From Martinezella calliandrae (lineage in GTDB: Bacteria; Pseudomonadota; Alphaproteobacteria; Rhizobiales; Rhizobiaceae): DNA of 64,000 nt. A program made the translations under genes and the position numbers. The notes beneath the pieces are model-generated. The model saw only the letters and a list, made by a program, of their open reading frames with translations, searched no databases and was not told the DNA's origin. Location: NCBI RefSeq assembly GCF_030272695.1, contig NZ_JARFYN010000034.1:1-64000 (forward strand), given 5' to 3'. Shown here piece by piece: positions 53,674 through 62,511 of the stretch (its first letter is position 1; the number at the start of each line of letters is the position of its first letter).

Positions 53674-53988
53674 ATGGCTCGGATGGTCGTTATTTACCCG
53701 ACACCGAAGAACGTCGAGGCATTTGATCGACATTACTTCGAAATCCACGTGCCTCTCGCCAAGAAGATTCCGGGGCTCAGGAAATACGAGGTCAACGACG
53801 GCCCCATCGCAACGCCGATAGGAACCTCTGCTATTCATCGTATCGGAACGCTTTATTTCGACGACCTTGCGGCAATCGAAAAGGCGTTTGCAAGCCCGGA
53901 GGGACAGGCGGCCGGGGCCGATCGCCGACTTTTCGCGCCTGACGACTCAGGCGTTCAAATGTTTCTCTTCGACAATAGGGAGGTTTGA
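53674..53988 (+). CDS. EthD family protein
   Basis: The 104-residue protein has the EthD dimeric barrel motif VVIYPTPKNVEAFDRHYFEI and HVPLAKKIPGLRKYEV. It starts after AAGGGAGAATTGC, 50 bases past the ABM gene. EthD-like proteins often accompany oxidation pathways; the exact role is not known. Possibly target of the downstream sigma factor. Confidence 0.87.
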   Translation: MARMVVIYPTPKNVEAFDRHYFEIHVPLAKKIPGLRKYEVNDGPIATPIGTSAIHRIGTLYFDDLAAIEKAFASPEGQAAGADRRLFAPDDSGVQMFLFDNREV

Positions 53989-54020
53989 ACAGAAGGCAAA
54001 AGCGTCGTAGGTCTCGACAC

Positions 54021-54878
54021 ATGGACACGGACGAATTCGAAGATCTCCTGAAAGCGCTGCGGCCGCGCCTTCATCGCTATTGCGCGCGGATGACGGGATC
54101 GGCGGTCAACGGCGAGGATGTCGTGCAGGATACCCTCGTCAAGGCCCTTCACGCGCGAGCCCTGGGTGCTGAGGTGGACAATATCGAGGGCTGGCTGTTT
54201 CGCATCGCCCACAATGCGAGCCTCGATTTCCTGCGCCACCGGTCCGGAAAGACGGTCATTGCGCTTACCGAAGACGTCGAAGCGGCGCCCATGCCCGAGG
54301 CGGATATTGTCGCGATTAGCTTTCAGACATTTATGCGGCTGCCGGAACTTCAACGCTGCGCCGTGATCCTCAAGGACGTTCTGGGTCATTCGGTCGAGGA
54401 GATCGCAGGCGTTGCCGCGTGCTCTCCGGCAGCCGCGAAATCGGCACTGCAGCGCGGGCGAGCAGCGCTACGGCAACTCGCACAAGAGCCAGAAGACATC
54501 CGGCTGCCGCTGATATCTCACTCGGACCGGCAGAAGATCACCACTTATGTCGATCTTTTTCGCAGTGGCGATTTCGACACAATCCGCGCCATGCTCGCCG
54601 AAGACGTCAAGCTCGAACTGGTGAACCGGCTCCGACTGGAAGGCCACGACAAGGTTGGTGTTTATTTCACGCGCTATGGGCAAGAGACGAAATGGCGGTT
54701 TTTTCTCGGCGCGATTGAAGGACGGCCGGCCATGCTGGTCTTCGACAGCACCGGCTCGATGGAAAGACCCGCGCATTTTGTCCTGGTCGGCTGGTCGCAA
54801 AGCCGGATCACCGAGATCCGCGATTTCCTGTTTGCTCCCTATGTACTCGAAACCATAGATTGGGTGCGGTTAGGCTAA
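54021..54878 (+). CDS. ECF sigma factor with SnoaL-like C-terminal extension
   Basis: The ATG at 54021 is selected because the sigma2 domain begins directly after it; a TTG at 53985 overlapping the previous stop is possible. Sigma2 (LHRYCARMTGSAVNGEDVVQ, IEGWLFRIAHNASLDFLRHR) and sigma4 (PELQRCAVILKDVLGHSVEE, CSPAAAKSALQRGRAALRQL) are followed by a SnoaL-like domain (about 180-285; YVDLFRSGDFDTIRAMLAED). Such factors lack an anti-sigma gene; the tail tunes activity. None is found here either. Confidence 0.88.
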   Translation: MDTDEFEDLLKALRPRLHRYCARMTGSAVNGEDVVQDTLVKALHARALGAEVDNIEGWLFRIAHNASLDFLRHRSGKTVIALTEDVEAAPMPEADIVAISFQTFMRLPELQRCAVILKDVLGHSVEEIAGVAACSPAAAKSALQRGRAALRQLAQEPEDIRLPLISHSDRQKITTYVDLFRSGDFDTIRAMLAEDVKLELVNRLRLEGHDKVGVYFTRYGQETKWRFFLGAIEGRPAMLVFDSTGSMERPAHFVLVGWSQSRITEIRDFLFAPYVLETIDWVRLG

Positions 54879-54910
54879 GCTCAGGAGCGCTCTTAAAAAG
54901 CTATGGCCAC

Positions 54911-56038
54911 TTATTCGCGCTCACCTCGGACGCTCCAGTAGAAGACTTCAAGTTTGTGGCTCGGAGTCGCACCTTGGAACGTGTCGCTGAATGCCTTGTC
55001 GAGGATGGAGGGGTTGAACACGACCTTTTGCGAAAGAAACTCAAAAAAGCGGGCGACCAGCAATTGGCGCGCGGTATCCACCTTATCACTCGTGGTCATA
55101 GCTTTCGCGAAGATCGCGTAGCGATCATTCGTATAGGTCCTCGAGCCGTTGTCATACGCGCATCCCGGGATCGTCTTGACGTTTTCGGTAATGATTTCAA
55201 GATCACCCACAAAGTAGTGAAAGTCATCATGGCAGAAAGCCTGTGCCGCGGCCGTATATCCGGGGTAGGACTTAATCCTGCTTTCAGTATTCTGCCCACA
55301 CAGGGGTTTTGGATCCGGTTTCGAGGGATCACCGCGTAGGTAATCGATGAGCGCCTCGTCGAATTTTGGGAGCTCATGCGCAACCAGGAGAGCATTGATT
55401 CCCTCCTTTTGCGCTGTCGTCCCCCCTACAAGACCAATGAGCGGCTTTTCGGGGGAAGAACAGATTTTGTCCGGCGGGTCCTCTCCCTTGCGCGTGATGT
55501 AGCTTATCCCGGTCAAAAAGAGCGGCGCAGAAACCATGAAGCCGTTCCGCCGTTCATTGGTGATCGTTGCCGGATCGCAGAGGATGTCAAACTTGACGCC
55601 AAGGTTGAGAAAGCGGGTGTCGTTTATCGGGAAAGTGACGTTATTCGTTGTGGCGTCTTTGCCCGCCGCGGTGGACGTATCTTTTGAAGCCTCACTGTCG
55701 CTCGCCTGGTCAATATCGTAGATGCCGATATCATTGAAGGTAAATTCACCTGGCTTCGCATCCAAAATCATTTCGGCAAGGGCGGCATCACATATTCGAA
55801 CCATATAGCCCGTGTATCCGGCTCGTTCCAATGGACCGCGTGCCGCATCGGATGCTTTCTCGCCGGGCAGACTTGACCTGTAAGAAAAGGGCCGGGCATC
55901 GCTTCTAACTCCAATGCAAAGCAGCGTTTTTTCATTGCATGTTGTGACCGGCGGTTGCTGGGGAGGCTCGGCCTGTGCGATCCCTCCCGCAACGAGGGCA
56001 AAACAGACAAAAAGCCAACCGAGCAGCGCAGTATTCAT
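54911..56038 (-). CDS. Periplasmic solute-binding-like protein, third gene of peptide/membrane-protein unit
   Basis: The 375-residue protein has a signal peptide (residues 1-23, ending IAQA-EPP) and an SBP_bac_3-like fold: CIGVRSDARPFSYRSSLPGE, GYTGYMVRICDAALAEMILD, FDILCDPATITNERRNGFMV, SAPLFLTGISYITRKGEDPP and IGLVGGTTAQKEGINALLVA. Six to seven cysteines suggest disulfides. There are no ABC permease or ATPase genes next to it; instead it follows the 648-residue membrane protein by 23 bases. It may sense a ligand and pass a signal to that protein. I do not recognise a named family for the pair. Confidence 0.75.
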   Translation of the reverse strand: MNTALLGWLFVCFALVAGGIAQAEPPQQPPVTTCNEKTLLCIGVRSDARPFSYRSSLPGEKASDAARGPLERAGYTGYMVRICDAALAEMILDAKPGEFTFNDIGIYDIDQASDSEASKDTSTAAGKDATTNNVTFPINDTRFLNLGVKFDILCDPATITNERRNGFMVSAPLFLTGISYITRKGEDPPDKICSSPEKPLIGLVGGTTAQKEGINALLVAHELPKFDEALIDYLRGDPSKPDPKPLCGQNTESRIKSYPGYTAAAQAFCHDDFHYFVGDLEIITENVKTIPGCAYDNGSRTYTNDRYAIFAKAMTTSDKVDTARQLLVARFFEFLSQKVVFNPSILDKAFSDTFQGATPSHKLEVFYWSVRGERE

Positions 56039-56061
56039 CGATCTCCCCCTTAGTTCGGCTT

Positions 56062-58008
56062 CTATTTCACGTCGTCGTCCCCAGCTTCTGTAATCTCAAG
56101 CATCACGGCAAATGTCAGAAGAAATAGAAATGGCACCAAACAAAAAATAAATGTGTCTCTTAGTTGTTGCGAAAACAACGCGGCTTTGGGCGTCGGGGAA
56201 AGTGCAGATCCATAGGTCAGGAAAATCGCAAGCCACATATATGCAGCATAGAGAGCAGAGAAAATAATACTGATTAATACTGTCCAAAACACACTGAGAT
56301 GTCTGTGCTTGTCCATAATGACGAGGGCTGCAAATGAGAGGATCAGCCCGGCCCCAAAATGGAGGGCGAAAAATTCCCCTGATTGTTCGAACAGAAAAAT
56401 AATCTGTGTTTGCGTCAGATGAAAATTCACAGCCCATGCCAGCTTAGCGAAGTTGACTGCGGCCGACGCAAAGACTGCGATGAGCCCCGACAAAAAGGAC
56501 ATCCCGAGCAGCGTCAGGAACGGAAATTGATAGAATTTCCAGTCCGTTCGCCATGATTGTTGCTCGATGCGCACCTCGCGTGCAACAAGCACAAAGAAAA
56601 CGCTCAAAAAAACCAGCAGTCCCGAGTGAAGCGTATCCCAGGCTGCAGCTTCGATGAAAATTGGCCGTTGCGTAAGATTATATCGACGAATGGCTTCCTT
56701 CGTCTTGCAATCAGTGTCCCTAGGCAAGCAAATAGGTTGGGTGCTAGTGTCATTTATCTTTGATTGGTCATTGCTCGTGCTTGCATTGTTATTTGCTGTT
56801 ACTTGATCATTTATTTCGTTTTCCAAAAGACGTGTTTGTTCGCTATACACGTGTGGATCGCTTGCCACTTTCCAGTCACGCCATTGGTTGTAGACGAGAA
56901 AAGTCACGATCGCGCCAAGGACCAGCGCAACGACCATGCTGATTGCGAATGAGTTTTGTTCGGCGTTATATTTTTCCTGGATACGCTTTACGGTTTTTTC
57001 CATCGGGCTCGGAGGCCTTAGGTCCTCTTTTCTTGAGGTCTTCCGGCCGGGTTTTGGCCCTCCCCGACGGAGCAAGCCGCTTTGGCTAAAGACGGACCGA
57101 TTATTGCGGACGAACAGGACGGCGAATACTGCCATGGTATTGGATCGTGCGATTGCCGCTTCTCGCTGGAGGTTCGAAAGCGCGTCCCACGTTTCATACA
57201 TGTCTGGTTTTGCTCGCTCGTCTTCGCCTTTGGGTTGAAGCGTCTTTTTTTGCAGGTCGGCTATGATGCCATGCAGGCCCGCAAGTTGCGCATCGAGTTT
57301 GTTCGACAGCGATTCCAACTCAGACATTTGATAGAGCGGGAAATATAGCATTCGATTATTCGCGCTTGTGGCAACTGAGAGATAGTCAATCGTGGCCAAC
57401 GACGGTTCGATCTCTGCAATTTTCCGGCTCAAGCCCGTATTATGTTTGATCGGCTCAGTCGCGGTGCGAAAACCTGTGACCAACAATCCCGGTTGGTCTT
57501 TCGTGAACTCCTCGTAGTCTACGCTACGCAGGCTCTCGATGACCCTGTAGACGCCCCGCGGGATGCCGGCCATTCGATGGGCGAGGCTTCTCATGGTTGC
57601 TTCAATAGGTTTGACGGCGCCAATCGACAGGAACGAAATCAAGAGAGCGGAAACGAAGATGGGTTTACCGTAGCCCGATGCCGACAGTAGCGACGGGTCG
57701 CTTGCCGGCATGAGGACGTTGTCGGTGGCGCCGATTTCGCTTCTCGCTTTGCTCGCGCTCAGCAACAGGCCATAGACCTCGGCCGACCCCAAAACGACGG
57801 CGTAGACGATGAGATAAAGCGCGGCATAAAATGTGAAGCCGGCGATAATCTCACCGGTCGTGCAGAGGTTTCTGACCTCGACTTCCTTAAGAATCGGGTG
57901 CAGCGAGAACGGATGGTCGCCCGTTTGCGAATTGAAATTCCGGAATGCCTCGATCAGCAGCGTTACCGCCCCGGCTACAATAGCGCCCGCGTAGATCAAA
58001 TCGTTCAT
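56062..58008 (-). CDS. Large polytopic membrane protein of unknown family
   Basis: The 648-residue protein has about nine membrane helices: near residues 4-22, 52-75 and 114-133; a cytoplasmic part of about 210 residues with a coiled coil (SELESLSNKLDAQLAGLHGI); a helix at about 353-373; an Asn/Thr-rich, two-cysteine loop (CLPRDTDC, about 375-445) probably in the periplasm; and five C-terminal helices (for instance FLTLLGMSFLSGLIAVFASA). It carries no ATPase, kinase or nuclease motif that I recognise. GC content looks lower than in neighbours, suggesting acquisition. It lies between a 40-residue secreted peptide gene and the solute-binding-like gene. Confidence 0.72.
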   Translation of the reverse strand: MNDLIYAGAIVAGAVTLLIEAFRNFNSQTGDHPFSLHPILKEVEVRNLCTTGEIIAGFTFYAALYLIVYAVVLGSAEVYGLLLSASKARSEIGATDNVLMPASDPSLLSASGYGKPIFVSALLISFLSIGAVKPIEATMRSLAHRMAGIPRGVYRVIESLRSVDYEEFTKDQPGLLVTGFRTATEPIKHNTGLSRKIAEIEPSLATIDYLSVATSANNRMLYFPLYQMSELESLSNKLDAQLAGLHGIIADLQKKTLQPKGEDERAKPDMYETWDALSNLQREAAIARSNTMAVFAVLFVRNNRSVFSQSGLLRRGGPKPGRKTSRKEDLRPPSPMEKTVKRIQEKYNAEQNSFAISMVVALVLGAIVTFLVYNQWRDWKVASDPHVYSEQTRLLENEINDQVTANNNASTSNDQSKINDTSTQPICLPRDTDCKTKEAIRRYNLTQRPIFIEAAAWDTLHSGLLVFLSVFFVLVAREVRIEQQSWRTDWKFYQFPFLTLLGMSFLSGLIAVFASAAVNFAKLAWAVNFHLTQTQIIFLFEQSGEFFALHFGAGLILSFAALVIMDKHRHLSVFWTVLISIIFSALYAAYMWLAIFLTYGSALSPTPKAALFSQQLRDTFIFCLVPFLFLLTFAVMLEITEAGDDDVK

Positions 58009-58032
58009 CGCCGGGCGTCCGAGCTCTATCGC

Positions 58033-58155
58033 TCAGGGGCAGTTTTGAGCTGCTGAATTGCAGGGGCCAGCAGCCATTGCTCTGTTGTTGTCAACGGCGA
58101 CAAAACCAGCAATTCCAAAAGCGAGGACACTCATCATCAATAAGAACTTGATCAT
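58033..58155 (-). CDS. Secreted 40-residue peptide precursor
   Basis: The short frame from the ATG at 58155 encodes a signal peptide (MIKFLLMMSVLAFGIAGFVA, then VDNNRAMA) and, after a predicted AMA cleavage, a mature peptide AGPCNSAAQNCP of twelve residues with two cysteines seven residues apart. A weak AAGAG ribosome site and a good promoter precede it. It ends 24 bases before the large membrane-protein gene and reads in the same direction. It may be a signalling or structural peptide. It is too short for ordinary ORF cut-offs; its reality needs expression data. Confidence 0.6.
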   Translation of the reverse strand: MIKFLLMMSVLAFGIAGFVAVDNNRAMAAGPCNSAAQNCP

Positions 58156-58186
58156 GTGTTCACTCTTTTATTGGTGGTGACAGGAA

Positions 58187-58214
58187 ACTATATCACACCT
58201 AAAACTTGCGTCAA
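58187..58214 (-). promoter_or_regulatory. Sigma-70-like promoter of the peptide/membrane-protein operon
   Basis: On the minus strand TTGACG and TATAGT are separated by 16 bases, close to the housekeeping consensus. The -10 box ends 31 bases before the peptide start codon. Confidence 0.6.
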
Positions 58215-58408
58215 CTATAATGGAAGAGGTTAATGTTCCACTTTAAGTCGACCTATGCTCATGTTTTGCTGTAGTTTGGCTGCTCATATCGTTGAAATAT
58301 CTGATGATACTCATCGAGACACCATCCGCCTGCTGGTGGTCATCGCGCAATCTGGACCCAAATTGCGCTATTCGACTTAGAGCAGCGCTCTCATGCCGCA
58401 AGGCCTTT

Positions 58409-59212
58409 TCAAACTGGCCAAAGCTCGTAGAAATGTTGGACCGGCCCGTGGCCGGTGCCAACCGATAGCGTTTCGGCGGCCGCAACCGCACCCGCGAGAT
58501 ATTGTTTGGCTATGGTGACGGCATCCGCCAGTGACGAGCCTTTGGCGATCTCCGCTGCCAAGGCGCTGGAAAGGGTGCAGCCGGTTCCATGCGTATTCCT
58601 CGTCGGAACGCGGTCAGCTTCGAACCAGGTCAGACCCTGCGGGCCTGCGAGCACATCCGGGCTTTCATCGCCCACAAGATGCCCGCCCTTGACCAGAACG
58701 GCCAGCGGACCGAGCTTTGCCAGGGCTTCCGCCTGTCGGGCCATTGTCTCGCGATTTTCGGCAACCGGTTCGTGCAGAAGTGCTGCCGCCTCCGGCAGGT
58801 TGGGCGTCAGCAATGTCGCCAGAGGAAGAAGCCTGTCGGTCAGGACGTCGACGGCGTCAGCGGCGAGAAGCGCTGCTCCTCCCTTGGCGATCATCACGGG
58901 GTCGAGCACGATGGGAACGCCTCGGTGCGCAGAAAGCGCATCAGCGACGGCTTCGGCGATTGCCGCATTCGCAATCATGCCGATCTTGACGGCGTCGACG
59001 CGCACATCGGCAAAGATAGCCTTGATCTGCTGTGCGACGAATTGCGGAGGGACGGGGTGAACGCCGGAAACGCCTTGCGTGTTTTGGGCCGTCAGCGCGG
59101 TCAGCGCCGCCATGCCATAGACGCGACGTGCCGAAAATGCCTTCAAATCCGCCTGAATGCCGGCGCCGCCAGAGGGGTCCGAGCCGGCGATGGAAAGAAC
59201 GTTTCGGATCAT
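58409..59212 (-). CDS. thiD: Hydroxymethylpyrimidine/phosphomethylpyrimidine kinase
   Basis: The 267-residue kinase starts MIRNVLSIAGSDPSGGAGIQ and has DAVKIGMIANAAIAEAVADA, VLDPVMIAKGG and the C-terminal anion-hole motif NTHGTGCTLSSALAAEIAKG. It phosphorylates HMP and HMP-P for thiamine synthesis. It overlaps thiE by four bases and is last in the operon. Confidence 0.94.
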   Translation of the reverse strand: MIRNVLSIAGSDPSGGAGIQADLKAFSARRVYGMAALTALTAQNTQGVSGVHPVPPQFVAQQIKAIFADVRVDAVKIGMIANAAIAEAVADALSAHRGVPIVLDPVMIAKGGAALLAADAVDVLTDRLLPLATLLTPNLPEAAALLHEPVAENRETMARQAEALAKLGPLAVLVKGGHLVGDESPDVLAGPQGLTWFEADRVPTRNTHGTGCTLSSALAAEIAKGSSLADAVTIAKQYLAGAVAAAETLSVGTGHGPVQHFYELWPV

Positions 59213-59844
59213 GGGTGCGCCTTTCTGATGGCCTTCGCGATCTCGGCTGCCGCGGCCTGGGGATCCGGCATGCCGCATATGGCGGAAACGACAGCGAGGC
59301 CGTCGGCTCCGGCCAGGAGGGTACTGGCGGCATGCTCCGCCTTCAGGCCGCCGATCGCCACCGAAGGAACGGGGCAGAGATCGACCATGCGGGCGAGACC
59401 CGCAAAGCCTATCGGCTGCTTATGGTCGGGTTTGGTCGGGGTCGCAAAAACCGGGCCGATGCCGGCATAATCGACGATGCCGGGATCGATGGCCGCCGCA
59501 AGCGCTTCCGTTTCCACGGAGAGGCCGAGGATCATCTCGGGGCCGATCAAACGACGTGCGGCACGGGCGTCCATATCGTCCTGGCCGATATGCAGACCGT
59601 CGGCCTCGATTGCGATTGCTGCATCGACGTCGTCATTGATGACGAGGCGCGCCTTCGTGCCGGCCAGCGCCTGCTTCAGCGCGCGGCCGGTTTCGATCGT
59701 GTGCGCGGTCGAGGCATGCTTATCGCGCAATTGCACGATGGTGGCACCGCCGGCAACAGCCGCGCGCGCAGTTTCCACTACGCCGATACCAGCACAGAGC
59801 ACCGGATCGAGAACGAGGTAGAGGGAAAGATCGAAGCTTTTCAT
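59209..59844 (-). CDS. thiE: Thiamine phosphate synthase
   Basis: The 211-residue TIM-barrel enzyme has GGATIVQLRDKHASTAHTIE, LVINDDVDAAIAIEADGLHI-GQDD, and the C-terminal PSVAIGGLKAEHAASTLLAG. It joins HMP-PP to the thiazole phosphate. It overlaps its neighbours by four bases on both sides, forming a thiMED salvage unit. Confidence 0.93.
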   Translation of the reverse strand: MKSFDLSLYLVLDPVLCAGIGVVETARAAVAGGATIVQLRDKHASTAHTIETGRALKQALAGTKARLVINDDVDAAIAIEADGLHIGQDDMDARAARRLIGPEMILGLSVETEALAAAIDPGIVDYAGIGPVFATPTKPDHKQPIGFAGLARMVDLCPVPSVAIGGLKAEHAASTLLAGADGLAVVSAICGMPDPQAAAAEIAKAIRKAHP

Positions 59845-60644
59845 GCGGGGATGATCCGTGCTTCCCGGTCGATCACCGTTTCATCCAGGGCCGCAAGTGC
59901 GTCGAGGAAACGCCACGAGAAGGAACCGGGCCCGGCCGCTTCGCGCGCTGCCCGTTCGCCGGCGACTGCGAAAGCGGTGAGTGCGGCGACGGACGCGTCG
60001 AATGGGTCTTCCGGCCTTGTCGCCGCGAACGCACCGACGAGGCAGGTCAGCGCGCAGCCGAGTGCGGTGACCTGCGTCATCAATGGCGAGCCGCCGTAAA
60101 TGCGCACCGCTCGGTTGCCATCGGTGACGAAATCCGTGGGGCCAGTGACCGCGATGACGGATCGATATTTCCGGGCAAGCAGAGCCGCAGACTCCTCGGC
60201 CAGTTCGACGGGATCGCGGCTGTCGACGCCCTGGCCACGGCTTGTACCGCCGGCAAGTGCAATGATTTCAGATGCATTGCCGCGGATAACAGCCGGATTG
60301 AGCTCTAGCAATTGCGCCACCGCTTTACGCCGGAAGGACGTTGCATAATGGGCGACGGGGTCAAGGACCCAGGGTTTGCCCGCTTTCGTCGCCGACTGCG
60401 CGGCCGATACCATGCCGGCCATCCAACCGGTGGATAAGGTGCCGATATTGATCGTTAATGCGCCGGAGATCGCGGCGAACTCGCCAGCCTCCTCTTCGGC
60501 ATGCACCATCGCGGGAGAAGCGCCGGCGGCAAGCATCACATTGGCGGCGATGTTCATCGCGACGTAGTTGGTGATGCACTGCACCAGCGGAGGATTCGCC
60601 CGCATGGCGGTCAACAGAGTGCCGGGAGTGGTCTGGTCTTGCAT
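59841..60644 (-). CDS. thiM: Hydroxyethylthiazole kinase
   Basis: The ATG at 60644 (MQDQTTPGTLLTAMRANPPL) lies within the leader of the TPP riboswitch; the longer frame reads through the aptamer and is not real. The 267-residue kinase shows PLVQCITNYVAMNIAANVML, GASPAMVHAEEEAGEFAAIS and TALGCALTCLVGAF. It phosphorylates the thiazole moiety for salvage. First gene of the operon. Confidence 0.94.
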   Translation of the reverse strand: MQDQTTPGTLLTAMRANPPLVQCITNYVAMNIAANVMLAAGASPAMVHAEEEAGEFAAISGALTINIGTLSTGWMAGMVSAAQSATKAGKPWVLDPVAHYATSFRRKAVAQLLELNPAVIRGNASEIIALAGGTSRGQGVDSRDPVELAEESAALLARKYRSVIAVTGPTDFVTDGNRAVRIYGGSPLMTQVTALGCALTCLVGAFAATRPEDPFDASVAALTAFAVAGERAAREAAGPGSFSWRFLDALAALDETVIDREARIIPA

Positions 60645-60705
60645 ATCGCCCCTTTCGGGCGGGGCGAGACGCATGGGGTGGCGATAGAGTGTGCCGGCGC
60701 CCCGA

Positions 60706-60788
60706 GCGACTCCCTCCGCCAGCATTATCTGGTTCAGGTTCGAAGGGTGCTTCTCAGCCCGTCATCTGACGGGCGCCCCTGTCTCTCA
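60706..60788 (-). ncRNA. TPP riboswitch (THI element)
   Basis: The minus strand contains the conserved aptamer core: GGGGCGCCCG stem, CTGAGA (60752-60757), ACCCTTCGAACCTGAACCAG and ATAATGCTGGCGGAGGGA. It lies 61 bases before thiM and should shut off the thiMED operon when thiamine diphosphate is plentiful. Confidence 0.95.
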
Positions 60789-60913
60789 ATAAGGTCCTTT
60801 TCGCAGAGAAAGATCGCCCTGTCACCAGGAAATCGTCGCGAAATGATCAAACCTGCGCAGTATCGAATGCCAGAATTCACAAACGAGAAGGCATGGCATG
60901 CACATGATTTCGT

Positions 60914-62392
60914 CTAGTGGTGGTGCTCTCTATCCGGCCCGTGTTCCGGTTTCCTGATGAACAAGGCTGCTGCGATCGCTCCCACCGAGATGATCATTCC
61001 GCAGAGGAACGCCGCCTTGATGCCCCCCGTCGTTGCCGCTCCGACACTGGCGCCAGCGGCCAAGAGGCTGGTGGCTTGCAAGGTCATGATTGCAACGAAC
61101 AATGCCGTGCCGGCTGCGCCGGCGACCTGTTGGGTCGCGCCGAGCATGGCGCTGCCATGCGAATAAAGGTTTGGCGGCAGCGATCCCAGGCTGACGGTAA
61201 ACAGCGGCGTGAACATCAGCGCGAGACCGACGCTCAGCACGATATGGGCGATCAGCAGCATCCAGACAGGCGTATCCTGTTGTATGAAGGTCAACGCGCC
61301 CATCACCAAGCTCAGCATGATTGCGCCCGGAATGATCAGCGGCGCTGGACCGTATTTGTCGAAGAGGTGCCCGACCCTCGGCGCGCAAAGGCCCATGATC
61401 AGCCCGCCGGGCAGCAATAGCAGCCCGGTTTGCAGCGTCGACAGCCCCAGCACGTTTTGCAAGTAGATCGGCAGAAGGATGAAAACGCCAAACATCGACA
61501 TCATCAGGATAGCCATCATGACCATCGCGATCGTGAATGTCTTCGTGGTCAGGGTGCGCAGGTCGAGCAGCGCTCGATCTTGTCTCTGCAGGCGCAATTG
61601 ACGCATTACAAAAACCGCGATGACCACAGCGCCGGTCAGGAGCGGAAACCACGGAGACACCGCCGGCTGATGAAGCGCTGCTTCCCCGAGACCGCTGAGG
61701 CCATAGACGAAACCACCGAAGCCGATAGCGGAGAGGATGATCGAAAGAATATCGATCGGCGCGGTCGTTGGAGTGGTCACATTCCTCATCCGCAAGCTAC
61801 CGAGCGCCAATGCGCAAAGCGCGATCGGCAAAACCAGCAGGAACAGCCAGCGCCATTCGAGCGTCGACAGGATCAGGCCGGAAATGGTCGGCCCGATGGC
61901 CGGCGCCACCGATATAACAACCGAGATATTGCCCATGGTTCGTCCGCGCGATTGCGGCGGCACCAAGGTCATCACCGTCGTCATCAACAGCGGCATCATG
62001 ATCGCCGTGCCTGAGGCCTGCACGATCCGCCCGAGCACAAGTTCGGCGAAGCCGGGCGCAAGTGCCGAAATCAGGGTACCGGCGCTGAACAGCGACATGG
62101 CGAGAATGAATACCGGCCGCGTATTGAGCCGCTGCAGCAAATATCCGGTAATCGGGATGACGACGGCCATGGTCAGCATGAACGCCGTGGTGAGCCACTG
62201 GGCAGCACTTGCGGTGATATTGAGATCGGCCATCAGATGCGGCAGCGCGACACCCATGATGGTTTCGTTGAGGATGACGACAAAAGCCGACACCAACAGT
62301 AGGCCGATAACGAGTTTATTGCGGGCGCTATGGTCTTCCACGGTGGGGATATCCTGCTCCGCATTGGCAACAATTTGAGCGTCGCTCGTCAT
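60914..62392 (-). CDS. MFS multidrug exporter, DHA2 (EmrB/QacA) family
   Basis: The ATG at 62392 follows CAAGGGAACACC. The 492-residue protein has about fourteen helices and the DHA2 motifs VVILNETIMGVALPHLMADL, AQWLTTAFMLTMAVVIPITG, and GRIVQASGTAIMMPLLMTTV. It would export toxic compounds by proton antiport. Divergent regulators are absent; the GlxA-type gene upstream reads in the same direction, 119 bases away, and may control it. Confidence 0.92.
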   Translation of the reverse strand: MTSDAQIVANAEQDIPTVEDHSARNKLVIGLLLVSAFVVILNETIMGVALPHLMADLNITASAAQWLTTAFMLTMAVVIPITGYLLQRLNTRPVFILAMSLFSAGTLISALAPGFAELVLGRIVQASGTAIMMPLLMTTVMTLVPPQSRGRTMGNISVVISVAPAIGPTISGLILSTLEWRWLFLLVLPIALCALALGSLRMRNVTTPTTAPIDILSIILSAIGFGGFVYGLSGLGEAALHQPAVSPWFPLLTGAVVIAVFVMRQLRLQRQDRALLDLRTLTTKTFTIAMVMMAILMMSMFGVFILLPIYLQNVLGLSTLQTGLLLLPGGLIMGLCAPRVGHLFDKYGPAPLIIPGAIMLSLVMGALTFIQQDTPVWMLLIAHIVLSVGLALMFTPLFTVSLGSLPPNLYSHGSAMLGATQQVAGAAGTALFVAIMTLQATSLLAAGASVGAATTGGIKAAFLCGMIISVGAIAAALFIRKPEHGPDREHHH

Positions 62393-62511
62393 GGTGTTCC
62401 CTTGACTTGAAATAGCAAAGGGCAATCGAAATTGCCTGAAACGGTGAGTTGTTTTGGGGTCTTTCCTGGTTATGACGAATGGCTGCATGAAATTGCGACA
62501 CGTGCAGCGAA

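Noticed and set aside
54911..56038. Ordinary amino-acid ABC transporter binding protein
   Set aside because: No permease or ATPase gene is adjacent; the operon partner is an unrelated membrane protein.
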